Origin: Silurus meridionalis
Taxonomy: Eukaryota > Chordata > Actinopteri > Siluriformes > Siluridae
Length of the DNA stretch: 64,000 bases
NCBI RefSeq assembly: GCF_014805685.1
Contig: NC_060904.1
Location: 17,383,811-17,447,810, forward strand
Direction: 5' to 3'
Shown here: piece after piece, positions 36,167 to 49,106 of the stretch
How the letters are laid out: each line of letters starts with the position of its first letter
Numbering within the stretch: the first letter of the stretch is position 1
Translations under genes and position numbers: made by a program
The notes under the pieces: generated by a model
The model's database searches: none
What the model saw: only the letters and a program-made list of their open reading frames with translations
Told to the model about the DNA's origin: nothing

Positions 36167-39100
36167 AGAATGCACTGACTGAGGAAGGTATTAAGTCTGA
36201 ATGTAGAGAAATCACTGATCATTTATACGCAAGTGAAGAATAATGACCTTTTTTATGGTCAGGATGCACTAATGCTCTTTTCCCCAAGGATTAAACAATT
36301 CTAAAGTCTAAACAATTCGTCTTGACCCATGTGTTAAATGTAAAAGTATTAGCATTTTGCATAACAATGTAATGATATCGTTAGCAAGACCCAGGTAGAA
36401 CCTTTACACACAAAAAGTAAAAGTTTTTATGTAATGAACCACAAAATAGAATCAAAGCAGCTGACACAAAAAGTTAAGGTTAGGGCAGGGGGAGGTGCAG
36501 GTCATGTAGCTTTTCATTCAGCTAATTTAGTGTGAAATCCTATAAAACCTCCATCATTCATTATAATTCTTCTGGAGTTCAGCTTTAGGGTTTCCTGCCT
36601 CTAAAGGGCAGTCCAGTTTCGTCAAAACATACAATGCACATCGGAACTTGCAGGTCTGAAACCTCTAAACTTATTTCTCAATTATAGACATGAAGCAGAC
36701 CTAATCCTGTTAACCCTTTATTATCTGACTGGACGTATGGTTTTTGCAGCGTCAGAGTTTTTCTAAATCGTATGTTAAGGCTGCAAGTGAATTTATTTTG
36801 GAAATACAAATACTTGAGGCAACTATTGTGACACGACTATGTGACACGAATCAAAGATTATTTATAATATTTCACTCTACTTTTCTATCTTGGAATGACG
36901 CAGAAAGAAGAAGTCTTGCAGATTATTGTGGTGTTCCAGAAAACGTGTCAGTTTCTCGACCCCACTTTTTATTATTGTAACCGCATCTAATTAAAAAAAT
37001 AATGTGGTTATTAACTAGCTAGTCATTTCGACTCGGAGGTTCAGTATTATCATAATTACAGTATAGCATGTTTATTGCTCTTGAGGAGATGTTTGCAAAA
37101 ACTAAACCCTTGGGTGTAGATTTGATCATAAATACGTCAACACTTGTAATGAACTGATGACTAATTTAACATTTTATAAACTCCTTTCAAACTTGTATAA
37201 ATAAAATTAATGTTTGGACCAGGGAATGTATCTTTGTGCCATGTGAAAAGAAAAAAAAAAATGTTTTCAACTTCGAGTGAAACCTCAGAAGTCTCCAGAT
37301 CATGCAGATGCCTTCAACAAAAAAGCTGTTGGGACAAGCTCGCACATATACAGGCACCTATCCCTTTGGGGCAGATCCCTCCCCTCCCCCGTTGCCGAAA
37401 TCTGATCTGCCGGCATGCAGCTTGGAATTCTTCAATCGCCCTGACATTTGACCTCTGGCCTTTTTGGCAGCACAGAGAAGAGAAGATGAAGTGTCCGAGC
37501 CTCTCTTTCTCTAACACAAAAAATCTCCTGTTCTTGTGAACCCTCCCTCCTACGCACCCACACACAAACTCTCTCTGGACCGTTCCTACCCATGTACACC
37601 CTGGTTCCTGTGAGACTCACACAGAATAATTACTCATAATATCTGGGTAATAGTCTGTGACATCAAGGGAGCACTTTAAAATCATTGTCCCCCCTGCATT
37701 CTATTCAGCTACCCCGCTGCCCAGCGCAACTTAAAAGCCTCTTAAAACGCTTTATGAACCATTGGACTATTACTTCCCGCGCATGCTGGCCACTCTGTCA
37801 TTTTCTTCTTTGATTGCAAGATTACAATGTTATATGTGTTCAGGCAGCCTGAAAAGGCCTGTTGTACAGGCTCGGAGAAGTTCCTGCTTAACCGCCGCGC
37901 GCTGCGTTTTTAATTCCATTCATGTACTCGACAACACATTGACTGTTGAGGAAGTGTCAAGCAACTTGATATACTGCGTCATTGCGTCGTGGTGGCCTGT
38001 GTTTTTTTCCTTCTTGCGGCTTCTCCCTGTATCGCTTGGAATTATTACGGTCAGGACCTTCTAGTGTCTTCCAGCTGGATTTTGGCGTGTATAAAAGCGT
38101 CATTATTTTTTATCACTCCAATGAGCGATACCACAAGCGTTCTCTTGCAGAAGTTCCTTTTTTTTTAAGACTTTTTGAACAGAAACATGCCGGGACCACC
38201 ATGTGGTTTGACTTATTTCTGTTGTTTAGGGATGTCCTTTCAAGCCAGGTACCACAGCGTGGTGGATTCTTAACTGTGGCAAATCAATGAGAGAAAGGCC
38301 CCCATGATCCTTTTCCCTAAAACCCTGACCATGTCCAATTCAATAAAGCTGATTTCTACGCCTGTGCTAACGGAGCCGAGGTCTGAATGGCGTCTCTGAG
38401 TCAAACCTCAGTGGGCCGCCACTGATGCAGCCTCGAGGCAGAGGGAGAGGGAAAAAGAAATATCCTACAAACTTGTTTAGTGCCAGAAATATACACACCG
38501 CCTCCACACTCGAGCGAGAGCAACTCTAATGTACCTACAGCTGGCCGGACACACACATTGTCAAATTGGCATAACCCAATTGCTGTGTAGGAGTGGAGGG
38601 TGTGGAGGTGGGATGAGACCGCCTGAGTCCATGTCTCCTAACAAAAGGAGCATCAGGTTCTTGCCTGACGCCCTCCCAGGGGAATCCTGGGAAAGAACTG
38701 GGGAAAGGGGAAGCCTCTGCATCTGCCTCCCGCCTGGAGGGAGAGGACCATGGCATTCCATCAGAGAGTGGAGGGCAGCTTTATGAAGCCATCCATCACC
38801 GCATCAATGGTGCGGCGGCCCAAAACAGACACCCTAGGAGCTGTTGAATGGGAGTGGGTGGGGCAGTGAGCCACGGCGGGCTAGCCCTGCTGCTAATGCT
38901 GTGATCTTTTACTCCAGCTTGTGAGAAGGCAGTGGGGAAAGTGATTAGCCTCCGTCTGCACGGCCGTCCTCTATATAAACGCCTGCATTTTGATGTTCTT
39001 TTAAACAAAGCTGTCGGATACGACTGCAGCTATGCAATGGACGTAGTCGCTTGATAACCCGAAAGCCTTTCTTCTTTCCATTTTGCATTTTTGTCTCTGT

Positions 39101-41948
39101 ACTCATTAACAAGGTCTGTGTAATGCTGACTTCGTCCTCAATTTGTCATCCAGTTATTCATCTACTAAAGGCTTCCATTAATGATAAACACCAGAAGGAC
39201 ACAAGACTTTTTTTGGACTTTTTATTATTCTCAGTGAAACTGCTGTATCTGCATGACTTCAGAATGAGCTTTTGATGACTTGAGATTTTTTATTTTAAAC
39301 ACCACGAGTCCTGGTGATTGGTATATGACTCAGGCTGCTCTTTATTGGGCTCCTCTAACCGTTAGAGCACCAGCGCAGAGTGAAACCCCTCTAATGGAGT
39401 CACTAATTGTTCAAATAGGTTTACGGCCTATTCAGGTAGAGCTGGAGAGTGTTAAGTTGTCACAAACCCACGCGAGCCTGTAAGATTCCCAGCAGAGAGA
39501 GATTAGGAGACCTTTTCTTGACCTTTTGCATTTTATTTGGAAAACCAGTAAAAAGCAGGTTAATGTAAACTTTTCGCAATTTCATGAGCATTGTGTTGCG
39601 ACGACATCTCACTGAGGAGCAAATCTATAACGGTTTTTATTTATAATTAGGATATCATCACTAAAGCAGAAAAGCTTTACCAATTTGTTCCAGAATTATT
39701 GATACCTGTGCTAAAGATAAAAATGATGAAAAATGCTTTTGTAAATAGACATATGAGCAAAAAAATATAGTTAAATACATTTCACGTTTTCTATTATATG
39801 ATTATAGCAAGCCAGATATATGTTTAGTGATTATATTCCTGAATATTTTCTCTCAATTTATGCATTTATTTCTAGTCTGAAAAAGACTAATGACAATCTC
39901 ATAATAGGAAATAATAAAATTTGCCTGTAATAATATATTTATTTATTTATTTTGCATTAATAATTAATTAAAGTTTATAAAAAATATATATCTTTCTACA
40001 AATTACCGTAATTTGTACAAAAAATATTTATTGTTACAATTATTAGTACCTCTGCCAAGCTGATTAAGGAATAAAAAAAAGGAATCTGTTTCTCAATACC
40101 TGATTTCTCCACATCCTCAGTATCTGTGTATACAATCTGGATTCAACACACAATTTTTTGTTATATGGGTTTACTCTGGAAGTGAAACATCCCCCAGTCA
40201 TGAGTTAATATTCAGACGCAGTGAACATAAGCGAAAAGTAGACACAAGGTGAGTTAAACACTAACAACTGGTGGTTTAACCTAGTCAATGTCCTCCTAAA
40301 ATAAAAAAAACCCAAACCTGCTCTGCTCACAGGATCACACATTGATTTTAGATTATTCGTATCGAAGATTAAATAATGAGAAATGAATTAACAAGTTTTA
40401 TTGTTTGACTGTAACAGCACCCAGCGCTTTATTCCTCTTTTACCCCAGTATTTTAACAACAATACTAATTTTTTCCAGTTAGAGTTGCATTTATAGTAAT
40501 AACAAAGTTCCCTCAAATTTTTGCTGCCACTCAACAAATATTTCTTGTAAAATGAGCATCTGATGTTTATGATCTCTTTTATAAATATAAATACTTGCTG
40601 ATTATTTTAGTGGCATTGGAAGTAAATTGTTTACGAATCAAATTTGTTCACAAACACAACATTCCAAGCATTTCTGCTGTATTTCGCTCCAATTGTTTGC
40701 ATATCTGTGCATTTTTCCCCCCTAAAGCTGACACCTTCAAATACAAACCTGATGGCGGGAATTCATCACGCTCTTATCAGCCGTCACTGAGTGAAAGTCG
40801 GTCTGTAATCCGTCAAGTAATCATTCAAAGATCAAAGCTAGTAATGAAAACTCACCAAGAGACTATTCACCCCAGTAGTATGTACTACTACAGATGTTTT
40901 ATTTTATTTTTTTTAGAGGCATGACCAATTTCTAAAATTGGACTATCATTATTACGTGTGTATAAAATCTAAATGAGGTGACCTTTATATCCTTTCGAAT
41001 TGTTACTTTATCCTTAAACAATGGGATGCTTGAAGTGCAGAGCTTCATGCCTTGAGGAGAGGCTTAACTGTGCACCGAGTGAATTCATTCCTTTTTAAGG
41101 ACAAGAGCTGATTTTCCCCCGCAGGATGGCGCGTCTCAGAGAGTTTCTAAAAAACCAGTTCTGGATGAGATGTCGAGAAAGAAGGAACAACAAGAGATGA
41201 AATAAAATTAAACAACAAAAAAAAGCCCCAAAGGATCCTGGATCCAATGCCAGTGCCCATCCCCGCTGCTGACTGCTGTTTCAGCCACCCCCCTTTCACC
41301 TCTGCCTTTTCAGCGCAGGACAATGCAGCAGGCCATGTTATTTAAGACCCTAAAGAGCTGGCCCTCCTCTCTGTCCTGCGCAATAGCCACCCCACTGAGG
41401 GCTTTCTTCATTTAACCTTCCTAATGACAGGTTTCATCCTTATTCTCCAGAGTTAAAGGAGGAGCAGCTTCTACCCACCATCTTTCGCCGACTCCCTTTT
41501 TTCACGCCTTCTTTGCTTCGGAGCTTTAAAAAAGAAAACGCTGGCTCATGTGCTTGCGTTCGAAGTGACAGCTCCTTTACAGTAAATGACTTAGTCAGAC
41601 TTTTCATTCATCCTCCCACACAAAATTTAAACTTCTTCCTTTCCAAAAAGTCTGTCTTTGTTTTTCATGTGGCATGGCTGCCATTCCGAGGAGCAAATCC
41701 TGGATTTATTGAGTGCAGGCTTCATCTAGAAGATTCTTCTCTATTTAGACTGATATAGGAGCTTCCAAAGAACTCTTCACAACATCCATCTTCAACAAGC
41801 GACGTCTACCTGTCACGCTTCCTGGTGGTTATGTTTGCTAAGTAGCTTAGTTCTGGGATAACTGAGAATTTTACATTTATATTTAGTCAAAGATTTGAGC
41901 TTAAGCTTATATTTTATCAGTTACATCAGGGGAATTTAGAATCAGATT
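36164..41948. other. Gene desert with candidate enhancer blocks
   Basis: No exon recognised. Non-repetitive stretches of even composition lie at about 37260-37620 (with a DR1-like site), 38290-39010, 39280-39500, 40720-40880 and 41030-41480. 39540-40080 is very AT-rich. Spacing and look resemble the enhancer deserts usual beside developmental regulators, but conservation was not tested. Confidence 0.35.
37442..37454 (-). promoter_or_regulatory. DR1-like nuclear-receptor element, one mismatch
   Basis: TGACATTTGACCT reads AGGTCAAATGTCA on the minus strand: two AGGTCA-type half-sites one base apart, the second with one change. It lies about 10 kb upstream of the nr2f5 start. Confidence 0.35.
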
Positions 41949-42007
41949 TATATTATATTATATTATATTATATTATATTATATTATATTATATTATATTA
42001 TATTATT
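41949..42007. repeat. (TATTA)n microsatellite
   Basis: About 11 pentanucleotide units in a row. Confidence 0.95.
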
Positions 42008-42329
42008 ATACTCTTCTTTCCTCCTCTCTTTTGAATTGTTTTTTGGTTCTTGCACTTGTTTTCTCAAGCTGAATTTTTTTTATACATAAATCCCAAAGTG
42101 TACTTTCAGATCTTCTTCATCTGTTTCCCTCATTGTACCTTCTGTTTGTTTGGGCTGCTCCTCATTTTTGGACTTTCCTTCCACAATCTGTATGAGAAAG
42201 TGACTTTCTGATCACTTTTAATTCATGTCTTAAAACTCATCTGTTCAAATGAGCTTTTTCTAATTAATTTTAACAGTTAAACAGCTGTTGTTTGTCTTGT
42301 TTTCATGATTATCACTCAATTGTGAAATA

Positions 42330-42540
42330 AAATGTATTATGATATGATATATAATATATAATTATATTTTATTATATAATATTTTTTTATTTTATAGCCA
42401 AAATTTCCTCTTAATATTTTTTTTTTAATAAATACATAAATGTATTTATTTATGTATCTTTTTTTAATAAATACATTTTGATATTATATGATATATTATG
42501 ATATTGTATTGTATTGTATTATATTGTATTCTATTCTATT
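42330..42540. repeat. Degenerate AT-rich tandem sequence
   Basis: TATGATATGATAT, ATTGTATTGTATT and AATAAATACAT units recur. AT-only low complexity. Confidence 0.75.
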
Positions 42541-43682
42541 GAGGCCAAAATTTAAATTTTTTTTTTTAATATTCCTAAGAAATATTCTTATTATTGTGGC
42601 AACATAAACATTGGCAATATGTAAAAATTATATGTTGAAATTTTCTCTCTAATTTTAACATAATAATTCACTCATTATTCTAAATTCATAATAAAGTGTC
42701 CACCAATAAAATGTGCCTGAACACCAGTATGAAAGTAAAGAACAGCACAGACTGATGGAATCGTGATGAATGGACATTCGGCGTTGAGGATGGGCTCCTT
42801 TTTGCTTCTGATTTCTCTCTCAGGAAGTTTTTCTTTACCAAACTCACCATTGGCTCGCTCATAAGTGATAATCGTACAGTTGTAAGGAACAAAATGATAT
42901 ACATTCTTTTAGAACCTCTTTATATTTGTAAAGCTGTTCTAAGACAAGGTCTGTTGTTGAAAGAGCTCTAAACAATAAATTTACCTGAAGCCATTTTGGA
43001 GATATTTTTCAGTTTAAATTAGTTTGGTGTCCAATAAAATGTTCTTTTCTTTTCTTCATTAGATCATTTTTAGGCATTGCATTTGTATCACTTGGTGAAG
43101 AAAGAAATGGCTGGAGTTTATTCGTTTGGAAGAGGCTGGTGGTTTAATGTGGTAGTCACTTCTCAGGGTTTCATATCTGTGCTCTTCAGTGCTGAAATAT
43201 GCGACGTCCTCAGATCCATTTACGCACCATGGTTCATTCATAGATAAAATTCATTAAAAGGTTCTTCACCTTCAGCTAGTTGACCAAGCTTTGTTAAGTG
43301 TGTTTGGGTTCTGCGTGGGTGAGATGTATCTCCAACCCGACTGCCTGTTGTGTAAATCAGTCAAGCACTTCGACACGCCATCGCTTCCTGTTTCCGACAG
43401 AAACGTGTCAATCGCAAGTTTTGCACCTTTTCCCCACCCCAAAAGCTTCAATCATCACCTCCTGAGTGAAACTGGCACCCACTGAAGCAATTAAGCAAAC
43501 ACAGTTGACATCTGACATTTGGGGTCGACTCGTCCTTCCACCCCATCCTGTGTATAAGCACCCCCGCCCCTCTCTCTCTGTGAGGAACTCTTATAAGATG
43601 ATACAGTAGGAACATTCACACTCTCAAGTAGCCACCATGATGATGCCATCGACTTCGGCTTTACCCGAGTGGAAGACAGGAT

Positions 43683-43687
<5 letters not shown>
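42541..43687. other. Gene-free stretch
   Basis: Nothing recognised. Even composition from about 43060 on, without a protein match. Confidence 0.4.

Positions 43688-43721
<34 letters not shown>
43688..43721. repeat. (GA)n microsatellite
   Basis: GA run of 17 units; complementary to the CT run 170 bases further on. Confidence 0.95.
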
Positions 43722-43724
<3 letters not shown>

Positions 43725-43891
43725 AAAAGGAAGGAAAGATCAGAGCCACGGAGGATCCAGGCTGTGTGAGGGGGATTTTACGGTTGACCTTCTCCTCACG
43801 CTCTCATGAGTCTCTTCACCTCATGTCGATTCTCTTGACCTACTTGGTCGTGCTGGAGCAAGGCACTTAACACAGAAAGATGTCATTCCTC

Positions 43892-43893
<2 letters not shown>

Positions 43894-43925
<32 letters not shown>
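43894..43925. repeat. (CT)n microsatellite
   Basis: CT run of about 16 units, able to pair with 43688-43721 as a hairpin or triplex-prone pair. Confidence 0.95.
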
Positions 43926-43929
<4 letters not shown>

Positions 43930-45093
43930 GGTGACTCAGAGAGAGTTTTGGTTTGTTAAAAATCTTAAGAAAAGAAGAAGCAGCAGTAAGTTATGAAGGA
44001 AATAAGAAACAAGCACTGAGGAGTTCGTACCAAAAGCCAAAAGTTTATTTGTTCTATTTAAACCAGGAATCAAGAAAGGTAATGATTGGTTGGTAGAAGA
44101 AATAGAAATTCCAGCAAAATCGTTCCTTTTTTTAATTTTTTTTTCAACATTTTTTAATTTGCACATGATTTCATTGAAAAAAGTCCGGAAAATTTACATC
44201 TATCTAATGGAGTATAAAACACTTTATTATAAAATTATAATAATTACAATTATATCATATTATATTTATACTGTTACAGGTTGCATATTTTGTACTTTTT
44301 ATTTAGTGGACAAAAAAAATTTTGAACAATGTTTTATGGGAGAAAAAAGGAAATAAGTAACATGGAAAACTACTGAGTGTGAACATTCAAAGGAAAAAAC
44401 TGGAAAATAAGTTGGAATTTTCCACAAAACCAGTCTAACCCTAATATATAATCAAAGAGCTACGATAATATTTACAGCAAATACGCCGTCAGTGAATAAT
44501 AACCCACTTTCTATATATTGATTTTTAAAATGGGCTTTTCTTCCCACACTGCTTTGATTTTAGCACGTGATAAACGTCTCTGAGGCGACACACGGCAGCG
44601 ATTCCGCATTCGACTTCAGTGTAAACTGTTAAAAATCCGTTCCTGCTGCATTATACAGGACGTTTTCCGCACAAACGATCCCAAACAAAGAGGATGTGAG
44701 AGTGTGTGTGTTGTGTGTGAGAAAGAGGAAGTGTCCGAGGTGTGTGTGTGTGTGTGTGTATACGTGTGCCTCTGAGAAAGCTTGTTGGTGTGTTTAGTAA
44801 ACAGTCGGTGCCTGACCCCAGAGATTCCTGATGCGAGTGTGAATGGAGACGGAGAGAGGCATCTGAAGCGCAGGAGCGACGGAGCATAGCGACGTGGTGC
44901 CTGGTTACTGTGACGTGAATGTGGGAGAGGAAGCACGCTACAGAGGCCTCGAGGGAAGTAAAAGCCGAGACGTAGCTGTGTTTTGTGTGGAGTGCAGGAT
45001 TCCATGAGATACGAGAACTGCCATGAATCATCAGAGGGCTGAGATTTGAAGGATGGAATCAGCATTTGCTTCACTGGCGATGTCCAGATTTAT
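43926..45093. other. Gene-free stretch
   Basis: AT-rich to 44560, then GC-richer to 45060 with short GT repeats at 44701-44760. No protein match for the open frames on the minus strand here. Confidence 0.4.
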
Positions 45094-45375
45094 CTTTTAA
45101 GGAATTCTTGAATCTGATTGGTCAGATTGTGTTGATTCATGTTCTATAACAAAATTCTTGACTATGACACAAGTGACAGGTTTATGTTGACGTCTTATGT
45201 TATCGTTTCTATTGTAACAGCTCATTCACAGAGATCTGTGCAGCAGACCCTCAAAATACACAACAAACTTCTGCACGTTATCATGGTGAAGGGGAAAAGT
45301 TTTTCTAACCTCCCTGAAGGAGTCTCCAGTGTCAGGGCTTCAGTTGTAAGTGTAAAGTAAAGCTGAAACATTTTC
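45094..45375 (+). mobile_element. Dispersed repeat of the TTGATTCTGATTGGTCAGA family, copy 3
   Basis: TTCTTGAATCTGATTGGTCA, then TGTTGATTCATGTTCTATAA, TTGTAACAGCTCATTCACAG and GGAGTCTCCAGTGTCA, follow the word order of the copy at 12776. The match covers about 270 bp. Confidence 0.6.
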
Positions 45376-45424
45376 TGACATCTTCAAGAACAAAGAAGTT
45401 GCAGTTTCTCTTTTTTGTCTTATA

Positions 45425-45870
45425 CGAGGTGGTATCAAAAAGTTTCGAGACTAGTTTTATAACACGCCAACAGATGGCAGCACAAGAGTGCACGCACAGT
45501 CACAAGAAGCACCAAACTTTATAAGTCAGCATGCCAAATGACTTCGTCCTGTGTACATCTGGAGCTGTGCCACTGGTGCTGTTCTGATCATGTGCTTTTA
45601 TACGTCGCTGTCCACATGCGCACCCTGTCACCGAGCTCTCGTCACACGTGAGTTTCTCACCGGAAACAACACAATCGCACTTCCGCACCGACCTTACTCG
45701 CGGGATTTGGCTCCTGCCGATTTCGCCCTTTTCGCTTGGAAATATAAACACTTCACGATGTGCTGTAAAATTATGAATCTAAGGGGTGGTGGAAGCAGCT
45801 GTAAACCCTTCATCACACACACTCATGTGGCGGAATATAACTTTCCAAAATCAGCACGTTTACTGTAACA
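45425..45870 (+). mobile_element. Mariner-like transposon remnant
   Basis: The left end CGAGGTGGTATCAAAAAGTT matches the usual mariner terminal repeat. The frame at 45551-45868 keeps the transposase C-terminal signature HRALVTREFL...NNTIALPHRPYSRDLAPADF, which includes the third catalytic Asp block. The first two thirds of the transposase are missing, and no right terminal repeat was found. A dead, internally deleted copy. Confidence 0.75.
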
Positions 45871-46359
45871 GAAAGGTGTGTCCAAGTGGATCGGGAGCGC
45901 TGAGTGGGTGGGGCTACAACCAAATGTTCATTCCTGAGGTTACTGAAAAAGAGAAACAGAGCTATGACGAAGATGTGAAGGAATGGACAGCTTAAGTGAA
46001 ATCACATGAGCTTCATTTTAGCAAACACAACGTGTGTGTAGACTCAGTCAGGGGTCACTGCATCACCCTGCGCTCGGGATCTGTCTTCTCTCAGCTGTCA
46101 GATAGACATGGGGAAAAAATTAACCCCACATCATGTTGAACAGATGCAAATCATTTAGCTAATCATGTCTTAGCTTGTGTGTAAAATGCTTTCAGAAGAT
46201 TGAATGAGTGAACGAATGATATTCTCGTGAATTTCATGAGCCACTTGGCAGGAAGCATCTAATCCGAAATCAGTCAATTTAACAAGCAGCACGCTTGATC
46301 TCTGACCACACCGAAATGGGCTAAAGCGTTTTAAAAAATGCCGTAAACCCTCAGACGAC

Positions 46360-46840
46360 CTCGTCTTTCTTCAGAGCCGATGTTTTATTTGCCTCCTAAT
46401 CGGCGTATTAGGCGTCCTTTGGTTTTTCCTCTTCCCTCTCAAAAGCCTCATTTCAAAGGCCTAATGAAAATAAACTGGAGGGCCCCTGACGCTTTATTTT
46501 GAAAGAGAACACAGCAGCGGCGGGTTCAGGGCGAGGTGGGAAAACAGGGGGCATCTGGAACAAAGACCAGAAGAGTGCGAGGTCAAACAGCCCGCTGTCC
46601 GCACCATCTCCGGCAGACGCAGCGTGGGAGGAGAGTGATGGCGCTTATATAATCACCGATCCGTTTTTGTCCCGTGTGCGTAGGATAGAATATATCACAC
46701 GGCCTGACAGAGCAAACAATAGATCACGCTTTTGTCTGCGCCAAAGTGGGCTCTTTTCAGCAGATCATGCATCTGGACTACAGAAGATTAAGCCTCGGTT
46801 TGTGGTCCAGATTTCAGGGCATGACCTTTGACCCCTGGAT
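46360..46840. promoter_or_regulatory. Candidate conserved enhancer with DR1 site
   Basis: Non-repetitive, GC-balanced block in the nr2f5 desert with ATTAG/TAAT words (CCTAATCGGCGTATTAGGCG, GGCCTAATGAAAATAAAC) and a perfect DR1 at its right end. An open frame across it (46499-46831) has no protein match. Function inferred only from composition and motifs. Confidence 0.35.
46822..46834 (-). promoter_or_regulatory. Perfect DR1 nuclear-receptor response element
   Basis: TGACCTTTGACCC reads GGGTCAAAGGTCA on the minus strand: two AGGTCA-type half-sites in direct repeat with a one-base spacer. DR1 is the best-known high-affinity site for COUP-TFs, also used by HNF4 and RXR. It lies 19 kb upstream of nr2f5. 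Confidence 0.55.
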
Positions 46841-47100
46841 GAGGCTGAACGCACCGGCACGCATTCGGACGGAGTAGGGGTGTTACAGGTGAAGCAGGAT
46901 TTATTGACATGCTACTTTATATATTTAATTCATAAATAGCATAAACGAGCGTCAATTTTAAGCCCTGAGTATCACAGTGTTTGGTGAAATTGAAAATCCA
47001 AGACAAAAATATATACACTGTTTTGTCATACGTTTAAATGCGTATATTTCCCACTTCCCACTTTTCTAATAGTTAAAAAAAAAACATTTTTAATAAAATA

Positions 47101-47280
47101 CTCAGCGATAAAATCCAAATGAGAGTGTAGGTGTGTGTGTGTAACTGTGAGTATAAAAGTGTATGAGCGTGTGTGTATGAGTGTATATAAGTGAGAGTGT
47201 AGGTGTGAGTGTGTGTGTATGAGTGTATATAAGTGAGAGTGTGAGTGTGTGTGTGTGTGTGTATAAATGATAGCGTATAT
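47101..47280. repeat. GT-rich minisatellite
   Basis: Two near-identical units of about 46 bp (words GTGTGTGTATGAGTGTATAT and AAGTGAGAGTGTAGGTGTGA), with partial units on each side. Confidence 0.75.
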
Positions 47281-47290
47281 GGAAGTGTAT

Positions 47291-47711
47291 TTTAGTGTCA
47301 CGCTGGTAACTGAACCTCACATCATATTAATATATTAATACAAACGAATTTTAAATGTTGTTCTCTAATGAATGTATGCAGGCTGAAGATCCACCGTGTA
47401 GAACACAAGCAGAGAAAAGATTATGATGATGATGATGATGATGATCAGGAATGTCTGTTTTTTTAGTCATGTTTATATCACTGACTCCCTCTGTCTCATC
47501 CACATTAACCCCAGACTTCAGATTCTGTCTGTGGTGTGTGATAGAAATGATACACCAGTGGTACAGTAGATGACGGTGAGCAATGAGAAGAAAAAATATT
47601 GATCAAGTCACTAAATAGATTAACACTAAAGTCTAGTAAAATACTGATACCAGAAAAATCGACTTAAGTACAGTAACAAAGTATTTATACTTCATTACTT
47701 CCCTCCTCTGA
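47291..47711. mobile_element. hAT-like MITE, copy B (opposite orientation to copy A)
   Basis: GAAGATCCACCGTGTAGAAC, the (GAT)n block at 47425-47446 and CACTGACTCCCTCTGTCTCA are reverse-complement matches to the element at 6011-6641. The right end ACTTCATTACTTCCCTCCTC keeps the terminal repeat. The left end is missing and is replaced by the GT-rich minisatellite. Confidence 0.65.
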
Positions 47712-47789
47712 CGGCACTGTATATGAGTGTGTGTAAGAAAGTGTGTGTGTATGACCGTGTATATATTAGTGTGTATGAGAGTATACACT

Positions 47790-47791
<2 letters not shown>

Positions 47792-47824
<33 letters not shown>
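47792..47824. repeat. (GT)n microsatellite
   Basis: GT run of about 16 units. Confidence 0.9.
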
Positions 47825-47831
<7 letters not shown>

Positions 47832-48190
47832 TGATCCACATGCCCCATCACACTGCTGTACCCTAAACAAGGTGCGCTTGTGTCATGTGACTCTTTCTCC
47901 ATCCACCTGTGTGGACTTTGCTCCTAATCTCCTCTGATCCTCTGTCCGCTTTAAATACTCGAACTACTGAGTGTAACTAATTCTCCCACACAAGGATATT
48001 GTCTCTCTCCCTTTTGCCTTTGTCTTCCTCTTCGTGGCCTCTCATTCAGGAGCTGTGTTCGTTAGCCGAACAGCCGGACCAGGAGAAAGCCTTCCAGTGT
48101 AAAGGACTTAATGAGCTGTTTCCATCACCTTAACTCTGATTGTTTTCTTTAAAACAGATAAACAACTATTCTGATGAATAAAGCCCTTTC

Positions 48191-48192
<2 letters not shown>

Positions 48193-48233
<41 letters not shown>
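48193..48233. repeat. (CA)n microsatellite
   Basis: CA run of about 20 units. Confidence 0.95.
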
Positions 48234-48235
<2 letters not shown>

Positions 48236-48684
48236 CCCCCAGTGAATTCTGCTGTTATTTTCATGAGAATGTAATTATTTCATTCACAAAGGACACATCT
48301 CATGCAGGTTTGGCTCAAGCGATCACTTTGTAAAAACACAACAGGACAACGCAAAATCCACCCACAATCCTATACAGGAGCCATTTGCACCACGCTGAGG
48401 AGCAAACTGCTTCAGCAATTAAGAGTCCCATCGCAGAGATCGGAGTTTATGGTCGCGGCAAATGTTAAAGCCATTGGCTCACCACAGTACGCAAGCAACA
48501 CATGTGACCGAGGAAAGTTACAGACGTCAATTCCGTGGAGACGGCCCAGGCCCTAGAGGCGCTTTTTTCAGACAGCCATTTGGTGCCCTTCAACCCCCCC
48601 AAGTCTCTAACCTTTTGACTCCTGAACCTGGAGGTCAGCGATGCTTAGGGAGCCTAGTTTCAGCAGCACGTCCTGTAAATCAGG

Positions 48685-48880
48685 GCACTCACGGGAACGG
48701 CACCGCGGCCAGGATCCCAGCCCTGGCACCATCAGTCTGCCCGCTCTGACGCACCACGGCCTGGGTTCCCATCCACACGACCTGATTACATTTATAGGAT
48801 GCTCCAGCGCAAGATGTCGTTTACAGCGATGCAGAAACTGCACGAGAAAATACAACCGCTCACACACAGAACCCTTTACA
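48685..48880 (+). repeat. Unknown ~190-bp repeat, first copy
   Basis: Shares ACTCACGGGAAC, GGATCCCAGCCCTGGCACCA, TCTGCCCGCTCTGACGCACC and GGGTTCCCATCCACAC, in the same order and spacing, with 50080-50275. The match starts abruptly at ACTCACGGGAAC and fades past CTGCAC. Family unknown. Confidence 0.8.
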
Positions 48881-49064
48881 ATACCACTGCAGATCTCACA
48901 GATTCTAGAACACATTATAGGGTTCTTTAAGGATCCATTCTGATAAGACCACCAGTGATTATTTTATTAGGTTTCTCAAAGAGACATTTAAATGTTGTGG
49001 ACAAACTGACAAATAAACAAACAAACAAATAAGGCAATGTTGCTGGAAATAGTTCATGGACTGA

Positions 49065-49066
<2 letters not shown>

Positions 49067-49106
<40 letters not shown>

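Noticed and set aside
45468..45482. CTCF-like motif CCAACAGATGGCAGC
   Set aside because: It has a mismatch at a core position and belongs to the mariner end sequence, which is present in many copies, so it is not evidence for a local boundary.
46499..46831. 110-codon plus-strand frame in the nr2f5 desert
   Set aside because: No domain, no homology that I recognise and no splice context. The stretch looks more like regulatory DNA.
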